NCBI RefSeq assembly: GCF_037893015.1
Contig: NC_133660.1
Span: forward strand, 284,515,578 to 284,579,577
Length of the DNA: 64,000 nt
Origin: Macrotis lagotis
Taxonomy: Eukaryota; Chordata; Mammalia; Peramelemorphia; Peramelidae
Reading direction: 5' to 3'
Shown here: in pieces, positions 20,701-30,625 of the stretch
Numbering within the stretch: the first letter of the stretch is position 1
Layout: each line of letters opens with the position of its first letter
Made by a program: the position numbers and the translations under genes
Notes under the pieces: generated by a model
What the model saw: only the letters and a program-made list of their open reading frames with translations
What the model was told of the DNA's origin: nothing
Database searches by the model: none

Positions 20701-23384
20701 GCTGAGATGACCTTCCTGCCAAGGAGCCAGTTTGGGGGGGGGTAGAGTTCTGAAGGGCTGTGGCATCTCACACATATATGGACACTTGGCATGCTAAATG
20801 TATGTATCTACTCAAGTAGTACCATATACATACATGTCTGTGTCTATATGTGGTTAGATAGAGCCATAGGTAGATAGCTGGTCCGTCTTTGGAATCCTGC
20901 TGGGAGGAAAATGGCTTGGACAGTGATTTCTCTCTGAGACTCCTTCCAGTCCTTGGCCTGTGACTGACTCTATAGGTCGACTCTCTTGACCTTTGAAAAT
21001 CACTTCATCTCCATGTGCCTCAGTTTCCCTCTCTCTAAAATAGGGTTAGAGGCTCATTGACTTCTTTTTTTGTTTGTTTGTTTGTTTTAGTTTTTGCAAG
21101 GCAAATGGGGTTAAGTGGCTTGCCCAGGGCCATACAGCTAGGTCATTATTAAGTGTCTGAGGCCGGATTTGAACTCAGGTACTCCTGACTCCAGGGCCAG
21201 TGCTCTATCCACTGCACCATCTAGCTGCCCCTTGGCTCATTGACTTCTGAAGTCACTTTCCCTTCTCTCTCTCTAGGATCCTGTAATCTTTTCTTAGATG
21301 AGCCATTAAGTGTTTGTTTAATTATCTAATCAATTAAGGACAGACCCCTTTACTTTGCCTGGGAATCTCAGGTTATCGGGAAGGTGTTGCAGGGTGCTGG
21401 GATGGCCGCTAGGTGGTGGCATTGAGCCGTTTATCTTGACCACTTCTGCAGTGGCTGAGCTTGGGCCTTGGGGCCATTTTCTAAAGTCCTGGACCTCAGA
21501 GCCACCATCATCGGACCATCTAGGCCTCTGACCCGGCCCCTCCCCCAGGCGTCATCTTCCTCTTTGACAGCACATTGGCGTGAACCAAAGAGGGGAGCGG
21601 AGAAGATGGGCAGAGGGAGGAACTCCATGACCCTCGGGGCAGTGTCCCAAGATCTAGAACTAGGCGGGTCCAGAGCCATTTAGTCCAGTCCCTTCATTTT
21701 ACAGAGAGGGAAACTGAGGCACATCAGGTTCTGGGGGAAACTAAAGCATCGGTGATCAGAGGGGAGGGACACTGTATTTGTGACAGTAAGGAACAGACAT
21801 GGTAACCCTTTCCCAGGCCCCTGTGGAGGATGGAGGGGAAAAGAGCATCAGACCTTAAAAATCTAGTCCGGGTCAACTAGGTGGTACAGTGGATAGAGCA
21901 CTGGCCCTGGAGTCAAGAGGACCTGAGTTCAAATCTGGCCTCAGACACTTAATAATGACCTAGCTGTGTGACCTTGGGCAAGTCACTTAACCTTGTTGCC
22001 TTGCAAAAACCTAAAAAAAAGAAGAATCTCCTAGTTCGGCCTCCTCGGTTTACATATGAGGAAACAGCGTCCCAGAAAGGCAAGCAGTGCCTAGATGGGA
22101 TTTACAGAGGCAGAATTCAAACCCAGGTCCTCTGATTCTAGATCTGCAGTTCTTTCTACATTGTTTTGGGTGGTCTGTGGGTGTGGGGACGTCCACCCTG
22201 GTGCCACCTGGTTCTCATTTCATCCCTTCCCACTTCCTAGTAGCTCGCTGACATCGTGGTCTTAGGAAGGCCCTTACTGGTTGGGTGACGTTGAGCAAGT
22301 CACTGAACCTGTGTGCCTCAGGTTCTTCATTTGTACACCGGAAAAAGCAAGCCCTCCCTCCCCACTCCTGAGGTGGACCTCTGAGCCCCCTGCGTCACCA
22401 CTGGCTTCATTTATTGTTTTCCTCCTGAATTCTCCTTCCTCCGGTCTCTCCTGCAGCTTTCCTGAAGGGCCTGAGTGACAAGCAGAGGGAGGAGCATTAT
22501 TTCTGCCGAGACTATGTCAAACTGAAGAAAATCCCAACCTGGAAGGACATGGCCCCAAAAGGTAGGAGACACCCCCCCCCATCTCTGGAGACTCTGACAT
22601 CTCTGGAGCTGGGGTGGAGGGCGAGAGTCATGGTTAGCAAGCCCAGAATCCTGACTCGGTAACCCCTCTCCCCACCCTTCCTCTCTATCCAGATATTGCT
22701 CACAGCCACCCATTCACTGGACATTGAGCTGTGGGCTGGGCTGGGAGTTCTATTAGAGCAGTTAGAAATTCCCTTCATCTGTGCATGTTGACACCCTTTT
22801 CTGAGCGAATGGTAAAAAATATTTCAAACATGCCGAGGTGAAGTCATGGCCCAGGGTTAGTGTCAGGCCGTCTGGTGGGCAGTGACATGCACGAGAACCC
22901 AATAAAGATTCCTCCTCGCATTCTGTGCCAATGGGAGAGGCCAGAGGTCCTTCGGTAACTAGTCATGGCTGGGCTATAGGCTGAATAAATGCTAAGTCAA
23001 AGGAATATGGCACCCAAGCGAGGCCAAGACAGGGTGGGCATTCCTGGCATTGGGGATGACTTGCCCACATCAGAAGTGGAACATGTGCTCAGCTCTGCCA
23101 GCTCCAAGGCCAGGGGTACAAGGGGAATGGGAAGGGGGTCAGCCCCTGGCCTCTAGGGTTCCTGCTCTACTGGTGTTGGGTACCAATGGGACTCTTCCAA
23201 GGTGGGAGAGTGGTTGGGGCCGGGGGAGATCTGACCTCTTGGCCATGGTCGCCCATGACTATTTCAGGGGCTACCAGTAAGGAGGAGGAGCCCCAGTACA
23301 AGAAGGACAAGACCCTGAATGAAAAGATCTCCCTCTTTCGAGGAGACATCACCAAGCTGGAGGTGGATGCTATCGTGAATGCGG
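11563..23384 (+). CDS. MACROD1: MACROD1, macro-domain ADP-ribosyl hydrolase, exons 1-3 (3' part off window)
   Basis: Mitochondrial enzyme that removes mono-ADP-ribose from acidic residues and deacetylates O-acetyl-ADP-ribose. Joining 11563-11779, 22457-22561 and 23268-23384 gives an open frame of 146 codons plus one base. The first 55 or so residues are Arg/Ala/Pro-rich with no acidic residue, as expected of a mitochondrial presequence. Then come GVRTW, MAAKVDLHTSTDWKEAK, a linker (LKGLSDKQREEHYFC, LKKIPTWKDMA) and the start of the macro domain (EKISLFRGDITKLEVDAIVNA). The frame stops at an intron inside the conserved NAAN motif, so the rest of the catalytic domain lies right of 64000. Exon phases are all 1. 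I chose the ATG at 11563 because upstream in-frame ATGs give no recognisable sequence; 11728 is the alternative start. Confidence 0.93.
13738..14333 (+). repeat. Polypyrimidine (CTTT/CCTT)n tract split by a SINE
   Basis: Two almost pure C/T blocks, 13738-14005 and 14162-14333, flank a minus-strand SINE and were probably one tract before insertion. The long Phe/Ser/Leu frames across it reflect composition only. Confidence 0.88.
14006..14161 (-). mobile_element. Marsupial tRNA-like SINE inside a pyrimidine tract
   Basis: TTTTTGCAAGGCAATGGGG, CACACAGCTAGGTCATTA, GATTTGAACTCAGG and GTGCTACCTAGCCACCCC in minus orientation. Confidence 0.9.
14700..14840 (-). repeat. MIR/MAR1-type SINE relic
   Basis: GAAACTGAGGCAGAGAGAG, then TTTGCTCAGGGTCACACAGC and TAGGAAGTATCTG are the usual reverse-strand MIR phrases. 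Confidence 0.65.
15190..15545. mobile_element. Decayed marsupial retroposon fragment (LINE or LTR, unresolved)
   Basis: TTTATTTTTTCAAATTAG, TTCATTTTTATAAGATTTTG and TGGTTCTTTCTCTGGCTGTG match phrases I recall from an abundant marsupial retroposon. A related piece (TTCATTTGTGTAAGATTTTG) is at 20420-20445. Family and strand are uncertain. Confidence 0.45.
15241..15261 (+). repeat. Interstitial telomere-like (TTAGGG)3
   Basis: Three perfect tandem TTAGGG units plus TTT, embedded in the retroposon fragment. Confidence 0.85.
15715..15815 (+). repeat. L2-type LINE 3' end relic
   Basis: AACATAAGCTCTCTGAAAAC, CAGCATCCGTCACAAAGTAG and TTAAGAAATGGTTGTGGATC follow the L2 tail pattern. Confidence 0.6.
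17350..17490 (-). repeat. MIR-type SINE relic
   Basis: GACCTCAGAGGCCATTCAG, then TTTTTACAGCCAGTGAAGCTG and AATTGCCCCAAGTCTGGCAG give the reverse-strand MIR order. Confidence 0.55.
18401..18548 (-). mobile_element. Marsupial tRNA-like SINE
   Basis: T-run, TTTTTGCAAAGTAAACGGGG, CACACAGCTAGGTCATTA and GATTTGAACCCAGG, with exact 9-bp duplication TGGATCTTT at 18392-18400 and 18549-18557. The end nearest 18540 has lost a few bases (CACGCCAGCTAGC). Confidence 0.92.
18755..19765 (+). repeat. MIR SINE split by an L1 insertion
   Basis: The 5' part (18755-18830: GAGGCAGTTCTAATCTTGCC to CGCAAGTCACTTGAC) and the 3' part (19638-19765: CCTTGGTTTCCTCATCTG, then GGGCATAGGAATAAG and GGTTGTGGTGAGGAATCAA) join into a normal MIR order once the middle is removed. 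Confidence 0.7.
18831..19637 (-). mobile_element. 5'-truncated L1-like LINE fragment
   Basis: AT-rich insert of about 0.8 kb that starts with a T-rich run (the reverse of a poly-A tail). Its right half has GGGCTGGCATGGAATAAATA and AATTAGGTAAAATTGTC, phrases like the antisense of L1 ORF2. No open frame survives. Class assignment is by resemblance only. Confidence 0.5.
19800..20015 (+). mobile_element. MAR1-type SINE
   Basis: GGGCCTGGAGTTAGGAAGAC, TTGTGACCCTGGGTAAGTCA, AAAATGAGCTGGAGAAGAAA, GCCAAGAAAACCCCAAATAA and GCTGAAAAATGACTAAATAG occur in MAR1 order. Confidence 0.8.
20045..20230 (+). repeat. Marsupial interspersed repeat with GAACAGAGGACAAC tail
   Basis: GATCAGCCACAGTCGAACAC, then TAGTGATGTCATTTTAGTC and TTGAGAACAGAGGACAACAG match a tail seen on a marsupial composite SINE. 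A possible relative in reverse orientation is at 33576-33890. Confidence 0.5.
20446..20609 (+). mobile_element. Marsupial tRNA-like SINE
   Basis: GTGGTGCAGTGGATGGATAG, GAGTTCAAATCCGGCCTCAG, CCTAGCTGTGTGATCTTG and CACTGCCTTGCAACCC with an A-rich tail. A four-base duplication (GGAT) has entered the A-box region. Confidence 0.92.
21066..21233 (-). mobile_element. Marsupial tRNA-like SINE with 15-bp target duplication
   Basis: (GTTT)n-containing tail, TTTTTGCAAGGCAAATGGGG, TACAGCTAGGTCATTATTAA and GCACCATCTAGCTGCCCC. The exact duplication GGCTCATTGACTTCT lies at 21051-21065 and 21234-21248, suggesting a fairly recent insertion. Confidence 0.95.
21868..22020 (+). mobile_element. Marsupial tRNA-like SINE
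   Basis: CAACTAGGTGGTACAGTGG, GACCTGAGTTCAAATCTGG, CCTAGCTGTGTGACCTTGG and TTGCAAAAACCTAAAAAAAA in order, full length. Confidence 0.93.
22457..22561 (+). CDS. MACROD1: MACROD1 exon 2
   Basis: This exon is 105 bp, phase 1 at both ends. The acceptor is CTCTCCTGCAG and the donor GTAGGA. It codes FLKGLSDKQREEHYFC followed by a basic segment (VKLKKIPTWKDMAPK), the helical region in front of the macro domain. Confidence 0.95.
22562..23267 (+). other. MACROD1: MACROD1 intron 2
   Basis: This intron is 706 bp with canonical GTAGGA donor and TTTCAG acceptor. I recognise no repeat or RNA gene in it. Confidence 0.8.
23268..23384 (+). CDS. MACROD1: MACROD1 exon 3, start of the macro domain
   Basis: This exon is 117 bp, phase 1 at both ends. 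The acceptor is ACTATTTCAG and the donor GTAAGT. It codes EEEPQYKKDKTLNEKISLF followed by the first macro-domain strand and the GDIT motif that contacts ADP-ribose, ending in VDAIVNA. Confidence 0.96.
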
Positions 23385-24976
23385 GTAAGTCCCCATTTTC
23401 CTTGTTTTCTGTTTTGTTCTTGCATTGTGGGGTACGGGGACCCTGAGAAGGGTGATTATGTCTTGTCTGGCTCCCCAGCACTCGCCTCCTGCCTTTGGGC
23501 CAGGCCCATCCTTGAGAATTGGCAAGAGGTGGGCTCCCCTCTTCCCTGGACTCTCCATGACTGTGTCTGTGGATGCCTGTGTGGTTTTAGCCAATGGGAC
23601 AGGCCGAGTTGGTGGCCCCTGCCAGGGGAAAAGTCAGGTAGAGGGCTTGTTTCAGACTTCACAGGGAACACCCCTTTGCTCATTGTGACCTGTCTCCCCA
23701 GGGAACCACTCTGGTTTTCCTGAAGACCTTTCACTCTACCTGTGCAGCACTGAAGCCAAAGTTTGGAGTCCCGGGGCATTGCCGGGGCAGGTGGGAAGGG
23801 GCTCTGTCTTTGGATTGGATAAGGGCAGAAGTGGCAGCCCCCTCCTGGGCCCCAGGACCCACAGGAGACCTCACTCTATGCCCTGGCATGGCAGCGGAAC
23901 TAAATGGGAAGAGAAGGAGGGACAGGTTCAGCCTTAATCATGCCTCACTGGGGAGGGACCCCCACTGCGGGGCATCCTGACTGGGGGGGTCTTTGTGATC
24001 CCAGGATGAGGCAGGGTTTGTGAGGCCTCTTCTCTGGCATCTATGATTACAGGAGGAAGAGGAGGGGGATTCTTGGGGACCCGCCCACCAGGCCTCATTT
24101 CTTCTTATCCTGGGGCACATTTGATCACTGTGCTGGCAGGGATTCTGAGTCTGGGGGCATCTCTGAGCTAGCCCAGGAAAGATGCAGTCTGTTTTTCATT
24201 TGAACTTGGTACTGGAGGACCCCAAATGCCCAGGGATGAGAGAACTGGGTGTGATCAGGTTGGGGTCTTCTTGACAGGGGGAGGGGGTTGTATTCATCAT
24301 CTCTGCATGCCCTTGAGGGGGGTGACTCAGGTCCGAGAGGGTGCCACAGCAGCTTGTTCCCTGGGGCCTGGCTGCCTGCTCATGCCAAGGGTCTGTGGAG
24401 GCTCTGGCCCATGGTGATGGATGTGCCAGAGGAGGCGTCCTTTGCCAGCTGCTTCAGAAATGCTGGTCCTCGTCGCCTGCTAGTGGGCCGGGTCTCTCCC
24501 CCCCACCCCATTCCTGGAGCCGGTTTCTGGGCAGCTCCTTTGGTGAAGTGGCTGCCACAGCTGCCCTTCTAGGGGCATATGGGACTGGGCAGAATCTTCA
24601 AGAAAGTGAGGCTATGCCCCTCCTTTTACAGAGTGGGAAACTGAGTCCTGGAGAGGGGAGGGACTGGTTCCAGGTCCTACAGGTAGTAAACATCAGGGGA
24701 CTCTGACTGCCGGCACTGCCTTAGACCCTGAGCTGCTGTGAGGAACGGCGGAATTGAGCCAGAGGTTCTGGGTTCAAATCCTACCTTTACCCACTCACTA
24801 CTTAGGTAACTTAGGTAAGCCACATCTGCCTGGATCGGGGCCTCCTGAGCCTCCTGGGCCCTAGGCTGAGCCCTGGGGGTGAGGGTGGGGGTAAGCACAC
24901 TTTGTAGGGTGCTCTCTCTGGGTCCTGGTCCAGGCCTGGTCCAACTCCCAGGCCACTTCAGCCCCCAGCCAGCCTC

Positions 24977-24993
24977 CCACCAGGGGGCGCTGG
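24977..24993 (+). promoter_or_regulatory. Consensus CTCF-binding motif
   Basis: CCACCAGGGGGCGCTGG is a full match to the CTCF core consensus CCASYAGRKGGCRS with the usual GG extension. It lies 1.6 kb after MACROD1 exon 3 and next to an AT-rich low-repeat block. Confidence 0.72.
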
Positions 24994-25009
24994 AGATCAG
25001 CGCAGCCGG

Positions 25010-25260
25010 CAGCCTCATTAACTCCCCAACCTATCAATCAGCCTGTTTATTAGTGGAATAAAAGTCTTAAGTAACAAGGGGCTTTTGCCGGAGCTCCATA
25101 AATCTGATTCTGTGCCTCATGAAACCCATATGTGCTTAATTCATATGTAAAGTTTCTAGCAGGAATATCACACGCTTGCCCATTAAATTCTATTTGACTT
25201 GGTGGTATTCATGAGCCATGAATAATTGGCCTCTCCGTGTTCACCGACTGAACCGGGATG
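25010..25260. promoter_or_regulatory. AT-rich candidate conserved noncoding element
   Basis: A repeat-free AT-rich block among GC-rich flanks, with clustered homeodomain-type cores (CATTAACT, TTATTAGTGG, GCTTAATTCATATG, GAATAATTGG). Enhancer function is a guess from composition and motif density. Confidence 0.35.
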
Positions 25261-27989
25261 GCCAGAAAGGGAAAAAAAAGGACAAAGGACAGAGATCTCT
25301 GAAAGCTCAGTTTTTTAACGTGAGGGACAGGGCCTTGGATGTTGGTTTGGCTGCCCCCGGAGAGTGACCAAGGGTGATCAAGGGGCAGTTGGCCTCCCTG
25401 GCCCCCCCTCCCCCCAGTTACCATAGTCTCATCCCTGACTGCTGGACCAGAGAGGGAGCCCAGTCCCCTAGGCCCCCCAAGTTCCTTCGCATTTCTAGCT
25501 CAGTCAGCAATCCCAAGGCAGAGGATGGAGTAGGAAGGGGAGAGCAGGGAGGGGTGATCCATGGCTCTCCTCAGGAAGAGCTAGGAATCAGTGCTGAATT
25601 CCCTTTCTTTCCTTAATCTTAAGCTAACTGAACAGTTAACAGTTAACTCTCTTCCCCCCCCCCCCAATATAACCAAACTCCCATGTACCTCCCCTCCCTC
25701 GGCATGTAAATCCTCACCACCAGCAGAACAGAAAAGGGCCCATTTTCCTGTAGCTTCTCCAACATTCATCGGGCTCCTTTTGGTCCTCAGCAGACAACAG
25801 AGAAATAGCACTTAGGAACCTGAAAGGATGCTATCTACCCCCCCCCCCCCCCACATGCACAGTCGGTCTCCATGGGTTACAAACAGAAGAGAGACAGGTT
25901 GTCCTTCAACCTCGACCATGCCTCTCCTCTGCCTTGGACCATGGGGCAGCCCCTGTGCCTGTGCTTCTCCCGATTCTGCCTCTTCCCTACTGGTGCAGTT
26001 TGTAGAGGTCTCCCCCATGCTCCTCTCAGTGCTTTGGCCGTCACTGTTTTCCCATGGCTTTCTTTTCCTGACTCTCTGAGGAGTCAGACTTTGCTCCCTT
26101 TCCTGGACAGAGCCTGCCGGCCTTTTGTTTCTGACCTCTTCTCAGCTTCTCTTTTGTTCAGAGTGGAGCGAGGACCTGGCCACCTCCAGGCTGCCCCTCT
26201 GCTCTTTGTGGACCACACTGTTGCTGAGTGAGATCGGGCCCTTCCTGGTTTGCCCACAGTAGCTGGTTAATGACTGGTCTATATATCCTGTAGAGCCCCT
26301 TCTCTGAGGGGCTATGGGGGGCAGCCAAGGCAGAATCCAAGGCCTGTCCCTCACATTAAAAAAAAACTGAGCTTCAGAGATCTCCTTCCAGGTAGCTTTG
26401 AGTGCCTGGTTGAACAGGTGTGGGGATCGCTGGAATGACTAGGGGAGGGGATGAAGGACAGGCGCCCTGGCAGGATTCTGGGGGTGCATCAGAAGGATGG
26501 GGAATGCCATCTAGCTGGTTCTTTCAGGGCTAGACTGAACTGGAGACCCCCTATTCCTGTTCTCCCCCTTCCCACTCCAGAAGGCCAGAATCCCCCAAAG
26601 GAGTCTGACTCTGCCCATGATAGCCTCTGTCTGGGCTTCTGGAGCATCGTGGGCTCCCACCATCTGTGCTGGCCATGGCTTGTGACCGCTGGGCCAGACA
26701 ACATCGGTCTTAATTAAATTAAGCTGCCAAGCTGATTAGATAAGAGAGGAAGCCCCAGCACAGGCCCCGAATCTGAGGAAGGGTGCCCTTCAGAGGGAGA
26801 ATCCAAGAGAACTTGAATTCAGTTTTTCATAAGCCTGGCCAAGGTTCACCTGGGCCTACCATCCCCTTGGCCAGTTCTGTGCAGGGTGGGCTACTCAGGG
26901 CTCTTTGCATGCTGGGCCTTCCCAAGCCATTTCACCTTCATGTCTCCACTCTGCTCTGGACTGTGTCCTGGGATGGTCACTTAGTCTCTTTGGGCTTCTA
27001 ATTCGTTAAAATGATTGTCACATCTTTTGCTGGACCCCGGCATGGGGAAAACCTCTTGTTATGGCCTGGCAGGCCAGGGCCAAAGAGAAATAACTCGGGC
27101 AGCCTGGCAACATTGAATCCACATGAGACTCAGAACCACATGACCTAGGTTCAAAGCTCAGCTCCACTCCTCAGCCTTTTCAGGCCTTAGTTTCCTAAGA
27201 AAGTTGGAGGAGAAGATTATTTGAAGTCCCTTTAAGACCTCTGACTTGTCCAGAGGATGGGATTTGAACTTGGGTCTTCCTGCCTCTATCTTCTTCAGCA
27301 TGTTGTCCACAGAGGAGAGGTTCCCTGTCCAAGGTCCCAAGCCCCTCAAAAGTTTGGGTTAGTGATTTCTCTTGACCCAAAGGGTGAGCTTTTAGAAGTA
27401 TTATTTAAGGGGGGACTTGGAGCAGAAAATCTCTGGGATCCCTGTTCTCCCTCTTCATGGCCCTCTGCTGCTCCTCAGGTCTGGTCCCCTGCAACACCAA
27501 CTGGTATAAAGAGGAGTGATTGGGTTCCTGGGGACCTGGGGAGTTGTAGGGACATCTGCAACACTCAGTGCCATCTGGTGTGTGTGGGGGGGTCCTAGAT
27601 CAGTAAGGGGAGGGGCCTGGCCAGGGTGAATCACAGAGGCAGGGAAGCAGGGAGCATGCTGAGCCGACTGGGAGGAGGCCAAGCCTCGGGCGAGGTGTTC
27701 TGGTGCTAAACTGTCCCCGTAAATCGCTTTATCTGTCATTTCTGATTTGAATTTGTGTTCTGATGCTTGCCACTAGCAGCTTTCCATCAGGTGGGGGGGG
27801 ATGCTCCTGCTTGAGCTCAGCTGCAAGGAAGGGGGCTCCCCAGCTCTGCAGAGAGAACTAGTTAGCAAAGCCAAAGATGGTGAGTGGCGGCCTCTGGCTT
27901 CGGCCTTGCAAAACAAGAATGGCCCCATGGCCCAGGTCACACTGTAGTTCAAGGAAGAGAGGCTGTCACTCTCCCTGGGGGATGAGGGC

Positions 27990-27994
27990 ATGTG

Positions 27995-28053
<59 letters not shown>

Positions 28054-28090
28054 TGGAGAGATGGAAGGAGAGACAGATGGAGAGAGACTG
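27990..28090 (+). repeat. (GT)n(GA)n compound microsatellite
   Basis: A GT run followed directly by a GA run, then GAGAGATGGAGAG-type imperfect units. Confidence 0.93.
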
Positions 28091-28594
28091 TCTCTTTTGA
28101 CTCTTGTTTATATTTCCTGAACTATTTGGCCTGTATGGTGACCAGCATCCCTACTTGTTACTTTCCCCCTCACCAAAAATACACCACTGTACACCAAGGA
28201 CAAGAGAGAGCAGTCTGTGGACCATGGATCCCCTCGGGGTGGGACTTCGTTTCCCATCACTGGAATCTGCGGGTGAAGGTTGTGACAATTTGTCAGGGAA
28301 GTGATCTAGAGGAGTCAGGTTGAAATTTGGGTTGCCTAGCTGAGATGCCTTCTGTCTGAGATTCTGCCATCCAGATTCTGTGACAGTTTGATAGCAGGGT
28401 TGGCAGGACCTGGCTGCCAGGGTCGTCGGGACCTCCAAGGGGTTGGATCCTTGACTGCTTTGCTTTCTTCCCCAAGGGAGTCTGCAAGATGGTTCTAATG
28501 CTAGTAGTTTGCCTTCCATTGTGCAAATGATTGGGTGGATCTGGATGAATGAGTGGGCCCATTCTTGGACAGGTGTACCTTCCCATGAGGGAGG

Positions 28595-28745
28595 AAGCAT
28601 GGTGTGATGGAGAGATGCCAGACGACTTTGAGTCCTGACTTTTATTTACTAGCTGGGTGATCTTGGGCAAGTCCCACCTGGGTCTCATTTTCCTCCTCTG
28701 AAATTGGAGGTTTGGATTCCACGATCTTTCCAAGAGACTGGTCCT
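28595..28745 (+). repeat. MIR-type SINE relic
   Basis: GCATGGTGTGATGGAGAGAT, TTGAGTCCTGACTTTTATTT, TAGCTGGGTGATCTTGGGCA and GGTCTCATTTTCCTCCTCTG are in MIR order. Confidence 0.7.
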
Positions 28746-29437
28746 ACTCTAAATCACAGTGTTTGCTTCTCTCCTCTTTCAGTCAATCAATCAAGAAGTT
28801 ATCGAATGTCTGCTATTTTCCAGGCCCTGTGTTGGGCGGTAATACCATAATTATAAAAGTCAAACGATCTCTACCTTCAAGGAGCTGTTTTTCTTTTGGA
28901 AACAGACTTCCTTTAAAGGCTGGCTGGGATGTCGTTTCTTCCAGGAAGCCTGCCATGTTAATATCAGTTGAGTATTTTTTCTCTACCTCTCTAATGGGCC
29001 TCAATACTTTATTGGGTCTATTATCTCATCAATTCAGTTCCATACCAAACATTTAGTGAGGTCTTACTGTGTACCAGGCCATGGGTTAGCTTGTAAGTCA
29101 CAAAACCAAAAAGAAAACAGTTTTCCCTTGTCCTTGAGAGCTTCTGTTTTAGTTAGTGTGAATGTGCCTTCCACCACTGCAGATTGCAGCTTATCTACCC
29201 TGGTCACCTTGTCATTTTCCTCTCATGCCCTCCCATCCTTCCTCAGCAGAGGATCTGCCCAAAGTGCCAGGAACTTTCTTCTGGGTCTTAGAATGTTCTC
29301 TGCTACCAGTCTAGCACTTGGGTGGGCCGCCTGCTAGGCCTCCTTCCTGGTGTATGACCAGCCTTTACCATCTGCTTGCTTCCTGATTGTCCAAAGCCAT
29401 ATTGATAAAGTGCTAACATGATTTCTGCTCACCATGA

Positions 29438-29604
29438 ATTTTTTAAAAAATTTATTTTTTTGAGGCAATGGGACTAAGTGATTCTCCCAAGGTCACAGAG
29501 CTAGGCAGTTATTAAATGTCTGAGGCTGGATTTGAACTCAGGTGTTCCTGAGTCCAGGGCCAGTGCTCTATCCACTGCTCCAACTGCTCCACCTAGCTGC
29601 CCCT
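29438..29604 (-). mobile_element. Marsupial tRNA-like SINE, diverged
   Basis: GAGGCAATGGGACTAAGTG, GTCACAGAGCTAGGCAGTTA, GGATTTGAACTCAGG and CTCCACCTAGCTGCCCC, with a short internal duplication of CTGCTCCA near the 5' end of the element. Confidence 0.88.
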
Positions 29605-29744
29605 CCCATAATGACTCTTGGGATCACCCACAATTTTGAGTCTTGATTAGTATCCCTGGGAGAATATTGGGTTTAAAAGGGGGGGGCCCATCCCTTAAAG
29701 ATTGACTGGCCCGTCAGGCCTCAGAGCCCGGTTCACTGGGAACC

Positions 29745-30410
29745 AGGAGGATTTCTGGAGCTTGATTATCCTGGGGATGATAGAAAGCCACTGGAGTTCT
29801 GTAATAGGGGGATGATATGGTCAGACCCGGAGTTCAGGAAGCTCGTATTAATGGCTGAATGGAGGATGGGTTGGAATGGGGAGAGGCTTGAGGCGGGCAG
29901 CTCCAGCCCAGCTAGTGCAGTAGTCCAGGTGTGAGGGGATGAAGGTCTGTGCTGGGGGGGGGGGGGTGGCTGTGTCTGAGGAGGAGGGGCACATTGGAGA
30001 GATTCTGCAGAGGTGAAATTCACAGGCTTTGGTGCCATATTGGATATAGGATGGGGAAGGGGGGAAAAAAGGAGGCCAGGCTGACTCTAGGGACTGTTTC
30101 CCTCCACGGTAGTAGGAGAGGTAGGAAGTGGGGTAGTTTCAGGGGAAAGAGAATGAGTTCCATTTTGGACACATTTCCAACATCCCAACATTTCCAACGT
30201 TTCCACAGGACATCTATCCATTTACAGACGTCAGAAGGCGGTTGGAGATGTGAGATTGGAGATCTGCAGAGAGGTAGATAAGTAGATTTGAGATTCATCA
30301 GTGGGGAGATGCTAATTAGATCCCCGGGAGCTGATGAGATCACCCAGTGAAGTAATAGTATCGGAGGAGAGGAGAAGGCCCAGGACAGGGCCCTGGGGGA
30401 GGAAGGGTCC
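29745..30410 (+). repeat. Decayed ancient interspersed repeat
   Basis: GAAAGCCACTGGAGTTCTG, GATATGGTCAGACCCGGAG, CAGTAGTCCAGGTGTGAGG, GTTGGAGATGTGAGATTGGA and GGGAGCTGATGAGATCACCC recall a widespread old mammalian repeat whose class I cannot name with certainty. Shorter relatives are at 35440-35690 and 36690-36880. Confidence 0.45.
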
Positions 30411-30499
30411 AGACAACCTCTGGGGTCTCCATCTGCGATTCGTGTGGCTCTGGAGAGCCTTTCTTTTTCTTTTAGCAGTGGAAAGACCTGTTCGAATTT

Positions 30500-30625
30500 G
30501 GACCTCCCCACTTGTTGATTGTGGGACCTTGGACAAGTCACTCTACTTTTCTCTGGGCCTCAGTTTCTTCCTCTTTAAGATGAGGGGTTTGATCTCCATG
30601 GCGTGTAAGGTCCCTTTCAGAGCTA
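30500..30625 (+). repeat. MIR-type SINE relic
   Basis: GACCTTGGACAAGTCACTC, GGCCTCAGTTTCTTCCTC and GGTTTGATCTCCATGGCG follow MIR order. Confidence 0.7.

Larger units (their letters stand above)
11780..22456 (+). other. MACROD1: MACROD1 intron 1
   Basis: This intron is 10.7 kb. The first 700 bp belong to the CpG island. The rest holds a CT-rich tract split by a SINE, MIR relics, an interstitial telomere-like repeat, an L1 inserted into a MIR, and six marsupial SINEs or MAR1 copies, described separately. No additional exon or gene is recognisable. Confidence 0.75.

Noticed and set aside
21400..21425. Possible second CTCF site (CCGCTAGGTGGTGGC)
   Set aside because: It has two mismatches at core positions, including the key GGC, so support is too weak to list as a site.
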